Notes: generated by a model not told the origin, from the sequence alone. A stretch of DNA of 28,296 bases from a virus (IMGVR_UViG_3300014820_000008:1-28296), one strand, 5' to 3'. Positions 8,801-16,984 are shown, counted from the stretch's first letter. A program made the numbers and translations.

Positions 8801-11615
8801 CGGCGCGCTGTATGCACCACCAATCCCCGGCAGCACGCTCGGCGAACACGACTCGATAAAACCAGAACAAGGCATCGTCGGCAAAGCGGTTGATGGCATC
8901 AACGAGCTAGTCAAGACCGGCCGCGCGGCCAACCGTGGGACTGTAGCCAAGGCGATCGACGATCTGGCGTGGAAATTGGAACAGAAATATGGCGACAGTT
9001 TCGTCGGTATCACACGCCACTTGCCGGAGTCATGGCGCGGCGCCACGCTGAAAGATACAGCAGGAAATATCCACGCTACTGCAACCGAGTTGTTGGCTGC
9101 GTCCCGTCATGCGTTCCAAGTTGCCCAATCGTCGCTCAAGACTGGCTTCGTCGCCAAGAACAAGGAAGGTAGCTGGCAGGTAATGCCAGACAAGGACAAC
9201 AACATGATGGCGCTGTTACACGCCGTGTCAGCACTTCCCTATCCCGGCAAGCAGATGGATGTCATACACGACATCGTGACCAACCTGTCATACGACGAAC
9301 GTGAGCGCACCGCAGCCACCAAGAACGCCACAGCCCAGCAAGTTATCACGCTGGCCAAGGCCGACAAGAAGGCTGCACAGAAACTGACCGGCAACGCAGC
9401 GGCCAAAGCGATCAGCAAGGCCAACGCAGCCATCGCAAAAGCTGAAGCACAGATCGATCGGACGCAGTACGAGCGCCCAGCCAGCGTGACGGACACGAAT
9501 ATTGCGATGGCCAAGACCGAGGCGCAGAAGTCGGAAGTCAAAGCTGTGCTGGACATTCTGCACGAAATGAACAAGCGCACGATCGACACGCTGGAGCAAG
9601 GTGGCAAGATCGACAGCACGATCGCGAAGGAATGGCGCAAGAACCAATACTACGTGCCACTTAAACGGAAAATGGACGAAGACCCCGGCCTTGTGAATCA
9701 TGCCAAGACGGGCGGCACCAAGAGCCGTGATATGTCTCGTTTCGGCGGCTCCGACCGTGAAGTCATTGACTTCGTGGAGAACGTCGTCAACCAACGCTTG
9801 TACGCCGTCAATGCGGCCATGCGCAACGACGCCGGTATCCACGCCGCACGCGAGCTGCAGGCCGCCAACTATCCGGGTATTCATGAATTTCCAGTGCGCC
9901 CGACCGAGGCCAAGAATGTCATCACGCTGCAAGAGAACGGCGACGAGAAATACTTCAAGCTGGACGATCCGAATGCACTGCGCTCGTTCCAAGGCGTGCG
10001 GGTCGAGATGCCGAAGTTCATGGACTCGGCCGAGTGGGTGACGCATAAGTTCCGCGAGTTAGTCATTCTTAACCCAGTGACTATGGGCCGCATCTTGGCT
10101 CGCCATACCGTCGAGGCGTGGGCCTACGGACACGCCAACAAGTCGCTGCTGGAAACGTCTGGCAGTGTCATGCGCGACTTCACCAAGGCTATGCCGGGGA
10201 TCGCCAAGGAACTTGTCACCGGGACGCCGCGCGAAACCAACTACGAAGTCAAGCAGTTCGGCTTCACTGGGTCGGTCGAGAACACGTCGATGTTGCGCGA
10301 GAAGCAGGATATTCTGCGCACAGCCATGAAGGCATTTAACACACAAAGCGGTCCAAAAAACTGGGCCAGCAAAGCAGATTACGTCTTTGGCGCCGCACAT
10401 CACATGATGATGTCCGTGTTGTCGGAAGCGGAGACCGTCACGCGCGAGGCGGCTTACAAACAGACGCTGGCCAAGACCGGCAGTGTCACCGAGGCTGCGG
10501 CTGCCGCACGCAACACACTAGACTTCCGGCGGCGTGGCGACAGCGTGGCGCTGGCGTACGCGTCCAAGTTGGTGCCGTTCTTCAACACCAACCTACAGGG
10601 TATCTACAAGGTGTACCGTGCGTTGGTTCGCAACGATAAAATGGGTGTGACCAATGGACAGGCCCGACGCACGCTGGCGATGCACGGCATGATGATGGCG
10701 TCGGCCGCTACAGCCTACTCGGCGATGATGCAGGACAACGAGGCGTATCAGGCTATTCCAAAAATCCAGCGCGATACCAATATCATGATCCCGGCCGGCG
10801 ACGGTACGTTCATCAAAATTCCATTCCCATATGAAGTGGGCGCGATGTTCTGGCAAGTACCAACACAACTGTACAACTATATGTCCGGCCAGCAGTCCGG
10901 TCGCGAGCTGACACAAGGGCTGCGTGACACCGTTGTGGAGATTATGCCGGGGATGCTGCCGCAAGCCATCAAGCCTGCGCTCGAAGCCGGGTTCAACCAC
11001 GACACGTTCACTAACCGTCCAATCGAATCAGATAGGATGCAGAAGAAGATACCATCGGAGCGCTATACCGACCAGACCAGCGGTGTAGCCAAAATGCTTG
11101 CTGCCGGGCCTGTCTCGCCAGTCATGATGGACCATCTACTGAAGGGCTACTTCGGCACGCTGGGCGGCTACGCCATCAACACCGTCGACGCACTGATTGG
11201 CGCCCACACCGGAGCGCCTGAACAACCGGGCACCAAGAACCCGCTGGTGAAAGGGATGTTCACCGACCCACTGCAGTCCGAACATATGGAGAAGTTTTAC
11301 GAGCTGCGTAGTCTCACCGGTCAGGTAGCCTCGACATTCAAGGATATGGTATCGTCCGGCCGGCCGGAAGAAGCGCGCGCCTTTCTGAACAAGGAAGGGC
11401 CGACCGGCGTACAGAACTCAGTCATGCTTGGGTTGAACGACGCGATGCAGCCTCTGGCCAAGTCGCTTTCCGAAATCCGCGCTGCGGAGAACGTCATCAA
11501 GAACTCGGACGCCAGCCCTGAAATGAAGCGCGCGCAGATCGAGCAGCTGAAGAAATCAGCAAACGAAGTGGTTAAAAAGGCGATGCCGACGTTGCGCAAA
11601 TATAGCGGAGAATAA
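5877..11615 (+). CDS. Giant polyvalent virion/ejection protein with zincin motif and LPD38-like region
   Basis: The 1912-residue product is the last gene of the rightward block, with AAAGG before its ATG. Order seen: an N-terminal LPDGSVVEVPD segment; a Gly/Ala zipper near residues 115-150 (MVGSMGPAMVAGAAGSAVAG) likely to contact membrane; an Ala/Gln coiled coil near 335-375; a Pro-rich linker near 430-450; an AT-richer segment near 600-780; an HEVAH zinc-protease motif at 858-862 with EFVAEGF at 907-913 as candidate third-ligand region; a Lys/Ala helical part; and, from about 1400, a region ending in FRRRGD...VPFFNTNLQG that matches the LPD38 domain of polyvalent proteins. Such proteins travel in the virion and enter the host with DNA. 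Protease activity is predicted from the motif only; the target is unknown. Confidence 0.85.
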   Translation: MSYEMQLPDGSVVEVPDAMPPEQARQHMLHQFPDQFPGRKSGFVPAVKAGFDSGFGSSEHYGAALAEKAGFPSLAAYLKDKAAKNEQTTAGEFDPTTSEDKGFMARVRQYVTEPAGGMVGSMGPAMVAGAAGSAVAGPVGGVAGFMAPMAAQEAGENLKRQESNKQPQNLLSATAVGLAQAALDRFGFGKALEGVGASKFAMDEAAKLAPEVLSGAMSHEAATTALGGTLRNMALETAGSAATNTGIGVANEAMRRAQADQPVADQGALDAYKNTALTAGALAPIFGVAHGMGARAHAADYLGDVHNKGVVDRQGIAREQQELPEYQAQQANDAAQQETQEAAAQQAAAQQAQDTAARNMDQSRRAVATVQQPGSLDPEHPLQMQPPAQTRDDATAAFTQNQPDLLGDFSSQEQPPAQPAQRAADIAPPEDTATAPLPLEPPAPVEPPAPNPNITTPDMFSAGVFPRAKIWKSGELVGKDLTNPNDVKGLISSLNKYSKNVENPERLQALNDTIQKLQDTHDALKTGEADGIDQVGQVPAGTDTTPAVWNMGVGDQRAAVPEGLPLSGRGGDSVGDGAAGEDVSGAGEQPAPATVATPEKPFSDMTYDELENIHENMLTSNDAIDIAAVRKHMGDDAANSFAKLSRRQKDNWLNKNATEALENDSSAFHGENEEVVAEYMHAANDFDIESPEALGRSIALKTKNMDSPDYIGSPEYTTVKNALNYSAEQGWDEAAVIKGMRSRAAQWAGSDAPELFSKLFKVKEPTSETIQTKPQLLGTSTAAPTDTAVHDAVQAGDYPGVAAALQADPNPLIAKIGEMASGIKGVKIEHNPDATDLYNPASKTITVTDPTNTAVVAHEVAHSVMQTALDHPTKIQAPIVEGINNLFNHVSNKLSADAPYAVKDVHEFVAEGFSNKDFQNTLAKMKYANTTAWGRFTDYVAKMLGLKNDNALTEFLSLHEALQKTGLKAKTDTEAGALYAPPIPGSTLGEHDSIKPEQGIVGKAVDGINELVKTGRAANRGTVAKAIDDLAWKLEQKYGDSFVGITRHLPESWRGATLKDTAGNIHATATELLAASRHAFQVAQSSLKTGFVAKNKEGSWQVMPDKDNNMMALLHAVSALPYPGKQMDVIHDIVTNLSYDERERTAATKNATAQQVITLAKADKKAAQKLTGNAAAKAISKANAAIAKAEAQIDRTQYERPASVTDTNIAMAKTEAQKSEVKAVLDILHEMNKRTIDTLEQGGKIDSTIAKEWRKNQYYVPLKRKMDEDPGLVNHAKTGGTKSRDMSRFGGSDREVIDFVENVVNQRLYAVNAAMRNDAGIHAARELQAANYPGIHEFPVRPTEAKNVITLQENGDEKYFKLDDPNALRSFQGVRVEMPKFMDSAEWVTHKFRELVILNPVTMGRILARHTVEAWAYGHANKSLLETSGSVMRDFTKAMPGIAKELVTGTPRETNYEVKQFGFTGSVENTSMLREKQDILRTAMKAFNTQSGPKNWASKADYVFGAAHHMMMSVLSEAETVTREAAYKQTLAKTGSVTEAAAAARNTLDFRRRGDSVALAYASKLVPFFNTNLQGIYKVYRALVRNDKMGVTNGQARRTLAMHGMMMASAATAYSAMMQDNEAYQAIPKIQRDTNIMIPAGDGTFIKIPFPYEVGAMFWQVPTQLYNYMSGQQSGRELTQGLRDTVVEIMPGMLPQAIKPALEAGFNHDTFTNRPIESDRMQKKIPSERYTDQTSGVAKMLAAGPVSPVMMDHLLKGYFGTLGGYAINTVDALIGAHTGAPEQPGTKNPLVKGMFTDPLQSEHMEKFYELRSLTGQVASTFKDMVSSGRPEEARAFLNKEGPTGVQNSVMLGLNDAMQPLAKSLSEIRAAENVIKNSDASPEMKRAQIEQLKKSANEVVKKAMPTLRKYSGE
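7465..7662 (+). CDS. Candidate nested 65-aa ORF inside the giant virion gene (+1 frame)
   Basis: This ORF overlaps the giant gene entirely, one base out of frame. Its ATG has an AGGTGA ribosome binding site five bases upstream. The product (ending CPYLDEEEIASV, MELLAKTYQERENSRHRLQ) looks like a normal acidic, helical protein with several Trp, Tyr and Pro residues. By hand count 54 of 65 codons end in G or C, against about 23 of 66 in the host frame, which here encodes a low-complexity Gly/Ala/Asp linker. Part of that contrast arises because GNN codons in the host frame become NNG codons here. Either a nested gene, or a former gene overprinted when the giant gene grew. No function recognised. 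Confidence 0.42.
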   Translation: MVSIKWAKYQLELTPHQLSGIWAWAINEQPYPKDCPYLDEEEIASVMELLAKTYQERENSRHRLQ

Positions 11616-11652
11616 AAAAATCCCCCATGGAGAAGTGAGACTCACATGGGGG
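11614..11652 (-). terminator. Intrinsic terminator of the leftward operon
   Basis: Arms CCCCCATG (11622-11629) and CATGGGGG (11645-11652) form a perfect 8-bp stem, extended by GAG/CTC across a bulge. On the minus strand the stem is followed by seven T (11620-11614), giving a classic rho-independent terminator for the leftward genes. On the plus strand no T-tract follows, so rightward termination is expected to be weak. Confidence 0.85.
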
Positions 11653-11677
11653 CTAAAAGATCGTCCTTTCGAGACAG

Positions 11678-11896
11678 CTAAAGTATAGGGCGTGTTATCC
11701 AGATACGCAAGCCTAAAACGTCAGCTTCAACTACTCTATTTATCTCCACTCCACACCCAGCAGCTTTGGCCGAGGCCGAGATGGATGCACGATCGGATTT
11801 GGTGTTGATGCTCGGAACAAAAAAAGTCTGGCCATAATACAAAGCGTGCCAGTCGACACAGATATCCCAGCCATCAAGATTGATCCTCTGTTTCAT
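11678..11896 (-). CDS. Small conserved-type phage protein, last gene of leftward operon
   Basis: The 72-residue product contains YYGQTFFVPSINTKSDRAS followed by ISASAKAAGCGVEI and GLRIWITRP. I associate the layout 'G.sFfvP ... A...g......e.d..GlRiW' with a family of small phage proteins of unknown function. The start is uncertain: ATG at 11896 has no clear ribosome binding site, while ATG at 11965 would add 23 residues and overlap the upstream gene by 25 bases; an AGGGG lies between them. It ends about 25 bases before the terminator hairpin. Confidence 0.6.
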   Translation of the reverse strand: MKQRINLDGWDICVDWHALYYGQTFFVPSINTKSDRASISASAKAAGCGVEINRVVEADVLGLRIWITRPIL

Positions 11897-11940
11897 CGTC
11901 GTCACGGCGTTTGCGAATCGGCAAATCCAAATTTTTTCCC

Positions 11941-12519
11941 CTATGAATAAATGTGATACGCCCATACACCATCGGCCAATTTCCGCACCGAACCGATGCC
12001 AGCAATCTTGTTGATTTCGCCAACAACATCCTGCACCCCAGCTTTCAACAAGAGCGCGCTATCGTACACTTTATGTGGCATGTCGTCGATGGATTTGATA
12101 ATTGCACACAGCGACGAGCGTACAGCATTTGCACGTGCGTGGTCGTCTTCAATCACGACGGCACTATACATACACGCTTCACCGGCAATCGGATCGCTGC
12201 TGTACATCGTAGATGTCGGCCATGAAAATTGTCCGGCGTATGTAGTCGTTATATTACTGTTCATCATTCCCTGCCCGACGCCCGCCAGTTGATTGGCATA
12301 TTGCTGTTGGCCAGTAGCGTTCGCCGCGTTCGCCGCGTTTGACTGCGCAACATTCATCGCGTTGTTGCGCGAGTTTGTCGAGACATTAAGTGAATCAACA
12401 TATTTTTTCTGGAGTGGCGTCATCGACGCATACGGCACCATATGATCCTGCAACTGTTCAATAGGCACGCCGTCGATCGTATTGGTTGCCCGATTCCAAC
12501 CACCGTTAAAAATGCTCAT
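11941..12519 (-). CDS. Hypothetical phage protein (192 aa), Asn/Ala-rich
   Basis: ATG at 12519 overlaps the upstream stop (ATGA) and is preceded by AAGGGG. The N-terminal 75 residues (MVPYASMTPLQKKYVDSLNV followed by an Asn/Ala/Gln-rich stretch) look like a flexible or helical adaptor. The C-terminal 90 residues (SAVVIEDDHARANAVRSSLC, then DVVGEINKIAGIGSVRKLAD) read as a compact alpha/beta domain. I do not recognise the family. Being last but one in the replication operon it could be a late-expressed accessory or virion protein; this is a guess. Confidence 0.65.
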   Translation of the reverse strand: MSIFNGGWNRATNTIDGVPIEQLQDHMVPYASMTPLQKKYVDSLNVSTNSRNNAMNVAQSNAANAANATGQQQYANQLAGVGQGMMNSNITTTYAGQFSWPTSTMYSSDPIAGEACMYSAVVIEDDHARANAVRSSLCAIIKSIDDMPHKVYDSALLLKAGVQDVVGEINKIAGIGSVRKLADGVWAYHIYS

Positions 12520-12695
12520 GGTTTTATACCCCTTATTTCACAACATTTTGTGCACATGTAGACGCGCGTACCCCTGCGGATTATTTCTTTTCCTCCAGTT
12601 GTATTCGCATACCCCTGATGGTATCCGCACCATCGGCGCCCAGTGATTTCTGCTGCTATCCGGGTAAGATTCGACCTCACTAATTTGCCTTCCAT
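12516..12695 (-). CDS. Small putative zinc-binding protein (59 aa)
   Basis: The ATG at 12695 lies one base after the primase stop, and the 3' end overlaps the next gene by ATGA, so this short frame is tightly coupled on both sides. The product has Cys23, His26 and then Cys48, Cys51 and Cys52 (RWCGYH ... YMCTKCCEIRG), compatible with one zinc site made from a CxxH and a CxxC pair. Basic residues are frequent (VRSNLTR, EIIRRGTR), which suits nucleic-acid binding. The role is unknown; a zinc-ribbon regulator or structural factor is plausible. Confidence 0.65.
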   Translation of the reverse strand: MEGKLVRSNLTRIAAEITGRRWCGYHQGYANTTGGKEIIRRGTRVYMCTKCCEIRGIKP

Positions 12696-12696
12696 C

Positions 12697-15537
12697 TCAT
12701 AGCCCCGAGTCAACATTAAAAACGAAAACACGAGCCGGAGACGTCGGCGTCGGAGTCCCTGCCCCGAGCCGTTTCTGCACATTCTCTTCCAGCAGCACGC
12801 CGGTCGCGCGCTGTTCTTCCAGATACTTATCGAGGTGCACGTTGCTGTCGCGGCAGAATTTCCTGAACTCGCTTTGCAACACGAACATCTTACCGCTGTC
12901 AATCTCGTAACGTATGAACAAGGCGTGCGATGGGTGTTCGTTGATGATGGTGCAGGTTCCCGTGCGCGCGTCTGTTTTGACCGTCAGAGTGTTCATACTA
13001 TGTTGGTTGATGAACTCGCCGAGCAGATCGTTTTTCGACTGGATGTTGTTCGTATATTTCACCCGGTTGCGCAGCTTGTGCAAAAGCGACAGCATGTACG
13101 CGCGCATCGCATCCATGTCGATATCATGCAGGCCGGCTTCTTTCGAAATTACACCGCCGACGTAGATGCATGCGAACGTCGCCGACCAATATCGTTCTTC
13201 ACCTTGGATGTTACCGTCACGGTCAAGCGCTTGCTGTTCGGTCGACAGCATGGTGCGGATACGTGGCAGGTTCTGTATCACGTGTTTCATATACTCTTCG
13301 CCGGCCACGCCGTTGTTATCCTTCAGCGGCGCGAAAATGCGATCTGCCTGCAACTTGGACAAGATGCCCATCTTGGGCACTTCGACTTCGATCAGGCGCA
13401 TCAACTGGCCAGACACACCGCGCTTATCCACCTGCAGCATTTCAGTGAAGCTGGTGTTGGCCGACGACAGCACGATCGCTTCCCATGTCGTCGTGTTGAT
13501 CCGCTCGGTGTTGGTGGCCGAACTCATGCGGTTATTGCCCCGGCCCTGCGTGCATGTGAACACCAGCTCGCTGATTTCCTCGCGTTTGCAGTCGGTCATT
13601 TCATCCATACACACCGAGATATGTTTGTGTATGCCCATGCGGTGAAATTTGGATTTCGGCGTGTCTTTCGGGATCAGCATCAGGCCGTCAGCGTCGCCCC
13701 AAATCGAGTTGGCCGCGCGCAGCGTCGTGCTTTTACCAGTTCCCGAATCCTGACTGAACGCGTTAATCATCACGCCTTTGGCTTCGGTGAACGTAAGAAG
13801 TGGAGAAGCAAAGCCGACCAGCGCGCAGAACGCGTGGGGCTCGAAACCCGGCGTCGCGTACACATTGAAAACTTTGCGCCATTCAGCCAGATCGCCCTTA
13901 CGCGAAAACAGTTTCGTGAGCGGCGCAAGCGAAGGGGCTGCCGGACTATATGTATGCCCATGAGCGGTGACTTCCTTATCTCCGATGACAAACGATTTAA
14001 AATCTTTCGACCAGCCAAACTGTGTCTTGACCATAGCGACTTCATCCTTCATTTTCATAACGTCGAACCAGCGTGTGATGTATGCGCGCAAACCGAATAT
14101 CTCCTTCTCGTACGCCATGACACCTTGGCGGTTCAACGTTTCCCGCAGCTTCTCGGTCGAGCCGATATCGCTGGTGTTCATCGTAAAATCAACAATCCCG
14201 TCCTTCTGATGGTGCAGCCGCATCTGCACGATGTAGCCATCTAACTCATCTTTAAGATGCGCCACCATGTAGAAATCGAGCCCGCATATCTGGACCGCGT
14301 TCTCACCTTCCACGTCATCTTGCTCGGCGCGCCAAACACCGCCTTTCGCGCTGCGGAAGTAAGGAAAGGGGTATTCAGGAATAGTGTACGCAATGTCGGC
14401 TTCATCGATCGATTTGTTCCTTGCCATCACCACGTTCTCGCCCTTGTCGGCGCGCGGTACGAAGTCGCCCAGCTGGATCGGCGATGTGATCTTGCCCCAG
14501 TGCTGGCACCCACTACATTTTTCTGACCAGTTTGCTGCGAACGTTTTGCAGGTATATGGCCCAGCGATCAGCGCTGCTTTGTTGATTGTGTCAGCCTCGC
14601 TGTAACCGCTATACGCCCGCGATATCACATGTATCGCTTCTTCGCCATCTTCACAAAACCGCGCGATCGACAGGCCGGCGCGCCACTTCGGTTCCTCGAT
14701 GCTGGCCTGCCTGTTATCGATATCTGTGATCTGTGCACATCCGTCGCCGTTCAGGCTCTTGCGCAGGATGATCGAGAATTTCTTCGGCTTGCCTTCTAAT
14801 AAACCTAGTGTTGTCTTGTCGAGTTCGGCGCCCTTTAAATGGGCCGGTAAGCTGACGCCATTGAGGAAATTTGCTTCTACTGATACGATCTCTTTTCCGC
14901 CCGCTTCCGTATAGAGTCTATCCACAGCGTCGCAAAGAGCATCGGTTTCGTACGCCACGACACCCGACTTGAGTCTGACGCTCTTCTTCCTATCGTACTT
15001 ATAATTATGTGTGCCGGGTACGCGTAAGATACGCGCAACGTCGGCAGTTGCGGTCGGGTCGGTGAGTAACCCCAAAACCTGCGTACACGCTTTAAATTTT
15101 TCTGCATAGATTTTCCCATCTTGTTCGCACAACGCCTCTGTCATGATCCAATACGCATGGACTCCATAGCCGCTATCAACAAATACAGGTTGTGGAAATC
15201 CATATTTCCCGCAGAACGCCATCGTAGCTGCAACCGCCGCCTGTTTTGATGGGTACTTTTTATCATCATCCTCGGCAACATCAAGATCAATTTTAAAGAC
15301 TTTGACGGCACCGACGTTATTTGCCCTCGCAGACGTGTTTGATTTAAACGTGCTCGTCGCAAAGTATGTGTCGTACCCATTTGAATCCCATAGCAGTGCC
15401 TCGTCACAGGCACCAGTAAAGTCACCCGGCTGAAAAAATTTCTGGATCGGTTGCGCTTTTTGCTTAAGTCCGCGGATCACGATATAACCAGAAACGTCTA
15501 GGGCCGCTGACAGCAAAGCTACCGCAGCGTTATCCAT
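12697..15537 (-). CDS. Primase-helicase: AEP/RepB-type primase fused to P-loop (DUF927-like) helicase
   Basis: The 946-residue protein joins two enzymes. Residues 1-200 are an archaeo-eukaryotic-type primase: KIDLDV (metal-binding Asp84 and Asp86), KYPSKQAA, DSGYGVHAYW (121-130) and DVARILRVPGTHN (166-178). Residues 226-275 hold an LPAHLKGAELD module also found in the downstream SSB-like protein. Cys330, Cys341, Cys344 and His346 (EKCSGCQHWG) may bind zinc. The C-terminal half is a DUF927-like hexameric helicase with Walker A SQDSGTGKST (595-604) and Walker B HISVCMDE (639-646). It would prime and unwind at the phage fork with the polymerase encoded upstream. Four bases separate it from the HTH gene. 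Helicase polarity cannot be read from sequence. Confidence 0.9.
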   Translation of the reverse strand: MDNAAVALLSAALDVSGYIVIRGLKQKAQPIQKFFQPGDFTGACDEALLWDSNGYDTYFATSTFKSNTSARANNVGAVKVFKIDLDVAEDDDKKYPSKQAAVAATMAFCGKYGFPQPVFVDSGYGVHAYWIMTEALCEQDGKIYAEKFKACTQVLGLLTDPTATADVARILRVPGTHNYKYDRKKSVRLKSGVVAYETDALCDAVDRLYTEAGGKEIVSVEANFLNGVSLPAHLKGAELDKTTLGLLEGKPKKFSIILRKSLNGDGCAQITDIDNRQASIEEPKWRAGLSIARFCEDGEEAIHVISRAYSGYSEADTINKAALIAGPYTCKTFAANWSEKCSGCQHWGKITSPIQLGDFVPRADKGENVVMARNKSIDEADIAYTIPEYPFPYFRSAKGGVWRAEQDDVEGENAVQICGLDFYMVAHLKDELDGYIVQMRLHHQKDGIVDFTMNTSDIGSTEKLRETLNRQGVMAYEKEIFGLRAYITRWFDVMKMKDEVAMVKTQFGWSKDFKSFVIGDKEVTAHGHTYSPAAPSLAPLTKLFSRKGDLAEWRKVFNVYATPGFEPHAFCALVGFASPLLTFTEAKGVMINAFSQDSGTGKSTTLRAANSIWGDADGLMLIPKDTPKSKFHRMGIHKHISVCMDEMTDCKREEISELVFTCTQGRGNNRMSSATNTERINTTTWEAIVLSSANTSFTEMLQVDKRGVSGQLMRLIEVEVPKMGILSKLQADRIFAPLKDNNGVAGEEYMKHVIQNLPRIRTMLSTEQQALDRDGNIQGEERYWSATFACIYVGGVISKEAGLHDIDMDAMRAYMLSLLHKLRNRVKYTNNIQSKNDLLGEFINQHSMNTLTVKTDARTGTCTIINEHPSHALFIRYEIDSGKMFVLQSEFRKFCRDSNVHLDKYLEEQRATGVLLEENVQKRLGAGTPTPTSPARVFVFNVDSGL

Positions 15538-15541
15538 AGCC

Positions 15542-15799
15542 CTATTCTTTCGCGTATGTTTTCTTTATCTTTGCGATCAGTTTTGTGATCTTTTCTTGTG
15601 TGGTCGGGTTCGGACGATATTCGCCTTCGAACCACTTGTACCCTGCCTGTCTGGACACGCTCAGCTTGGTAGCAGTGGCAGCCATCGGGATGTCGTATTT
15701 AATGCACAGTGCCGCGAGTTCGAGCGCCAGATTGTCCGGCTGCTTCTTGAACCGCGCGTTGATATCTAATACAAATCGATAAGAGTATCCGAATGACAT
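15542..15799 (-). CDS. Helix-turn-helix DNA-binding protein (85 aa)
   Basis: Residues 27-58 give a clear HTH: LAALCIKYDIPMAATATKLS as first helix and turn, then VSRQAGYKWFEGEYRPNP as recognition helix and following loop. Similar small HTH proteins stand beside replication genes in many podoviruses. The N-terminus (FGYSYRFVLDINARFKKQ) is unrelated to the HTH and the C-terminus is lysine-rich. It sits immediately before the primase-helicase, so it could help origin recognition or repress its own operon; neither is shown by the sequence. Confidence 0.8.
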   Translation of the reverse strand: MSFGYSYRFVLDINARFKKQPDNLALELAALCIKYDIPMAATATKLSVSRQAGYKWFEGEYRPNPTTQEKITKLIAKIKKTYAKE

Positions 15800-15830
15800 G
15801 GTGATGCCTTAATTGGAATATTGGCGGGGG

Positions 15831-15849
15831 CCGGGGTCGTCAGCCCCGG
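15831..15849. other. GC-rich hairpin between two leftward genes
   Basis: CCGGGG (15831-15836) and CCCCGG (15844-15849) form a perfect 6-bp stem around a 7-base loop, in the 75-base gap between the SSB-like gene and the HTH gene. No T-tract follows on the minus strand, so it is not a standard terminator. It could limit read-through, stabilise a transcript end or act as a processing site. Confidence 0.5.
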
Positions 15850-15874
15850 TGAAGTGTGACGCACCCCCTAAAGA

Positions 15875-16981
15875 TTACTCGTCGTCGCCGTCTTCCCACG
15901 AGGCCAGCATCGCGGCCGTACTTGCAGGCAGCGGAGCAGCGGATTTCTGCGACTGCACAACCACAGGCTCTTGTGCCGCTGGCGCCGGCTTGGCCGCCAT
16001 TGTCCGCTGCGCCTTTTGTAGTGCTGCCTGCATGTCCTGCATCTGCTTCATCATCTGCTCGATCGACTGACCACCCGATGCCGAGGCATCAACTACATCT
16101 GGTATTTCCGCAGGCGTTGGTGCTGCAGCGGGGGTATCGACTTTTGGAGCACGACGACGTGTAACAGGCTGGGACTGACCGGCCGGAACAGCAACGGTGG
16201 CTGGTGTCTCCACCACGACTGGAGATGTCCCCGGAATTGCCAGTGGTGCGTTCGTACCGTTGTCCTGCTCATATGCTGTCGTCTTGGTTGCTTCGATCGC
16301 TTCTGGTGACTGCCCTTGCACCTTGGCGGTCGCGTATTCGTCGGCCGTCAAATAGCGCACTGCCTTGAACCCGAGTTTCGGTGTGGCCGACGTCGTGTCG
16401 AACCGCATTTCCGTCACGACGGCAGAGATTGGCGTGTTGTGGGCGACTAGCTGTTTGCCATATGCCTGCAACGGGGCCACACCATTCTCAATCTTCCCAA
16501 ACAAGGACTGCGCAGGCAATTGAATCTTGAACACCTTGCCGGCCACATCGTTCTCCAGCGTGACGGCCAGACTGCGTGAGTAGCGGCAAGCACGCGAATC
16601 GCCATCCCCCGACCCTGCAATATTCTGCGGGCAGGTTACACACTTGGTCGACTGCGGCTTCGGCGACGTAGGTTCCGGCGCCACACCATTCAGGGACCAG
16701 CACACTGGCGGGCTCGACTCACCTTCTACCCACTTACCTTCATAATAAGTTCTTGCAGTGTCAGGCGACGATGCCACCACCACGACGTTCAGCGCGCGAT
16801 CTTCATTGCGCTGGATTTCCTCGCCGTCGTTCAACATGCGCCACACACCACCTTTGATACTGATACGCAGCCCACCACCGCCACCGGCCAGCTTCCTTGT
16901 TGCTTCATCAATCTCGACACCCTGCAAGTGGGCTGGGAGATTTTGCATTCCTGCTGCGAATAAAGTTACATCGTTGCTCAT
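15875..16981 (-). CDS. Putative zinc-containing ssDNA-binding-type replication protein
   Basis: The 368-residue protein has an N-terminal globular part (LPAHLQGVEIDEATRKLAGG, RISIKGGVWRML, RTYYEGKWVEGESSPPVCWS) with Cys94, Cys114, Cys117 and Cys132 (KCVTCPQNIAGSGDGDSRAC) as a likely zinc site, then LTADEY near residue 215. I recognise this as a widespread phage family found next to replication genes, without a settled function. From about residue 245 a Pro/Ala/Thr linker leads to a short helix (IEQMMKQMQDMQAALQKAQR) and an acidic end, SWEDGDDE, like the tails that bacterial SSB and T7 gp2.5 use to contact partners. An SSB-like role is inference. Three bases separate it from the upstream gene. 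Confidence 0.75.
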   Translation of the reverse strand: MSNDVTLFAAGMQNLPAHLQGVEIDEATRKLAGGGGGLRISIKGGVWRMLNDGEEIQRNEDRALNVVVVASSPDTARTYYEGKWVEGESSPPVCWSLNGVAPEPTSPKPQSTKCVTCPQNIAGSGDGDSRACRYSRSLAVTLENDVAGKVFKIQLPAQSLFGKIENGVAPLQAYGKQLVAHNTPISAVVTEMRFDTTSATPKLGFKAVRYLTADEYATAKVQGQSPEAIEATKTTAYEQDNGTNAPLAIPGTSPVVVETPATVAVPAGQSQPVTRRRAPKVDTPAAAPTPAEIPDVVDASASGGQSIEQMMKQMQDMQAALQKAQRTMAAKPAPAAQEPVVVQSQKSAAPLPASTAAMLASWEDGDDE

Positions 16982-16984
16982 GAT

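Noticed and set aside
9288-10046. 252-codon minus-strand ORF inside the giant gene
   Set aside because: Codon-bias shadow of the LPD38-containing frame; no start signal or motif.
12835-14244. 469-codon plus-strand ORF antisense to the primase-helicase
   Set aside because: Rich in His, Arg and Phe, as expected from the reverse of biased codons. The minus strand holds complete primase and helicase motifs, and no ribosome binding site or family pattern supports the antisense frame.
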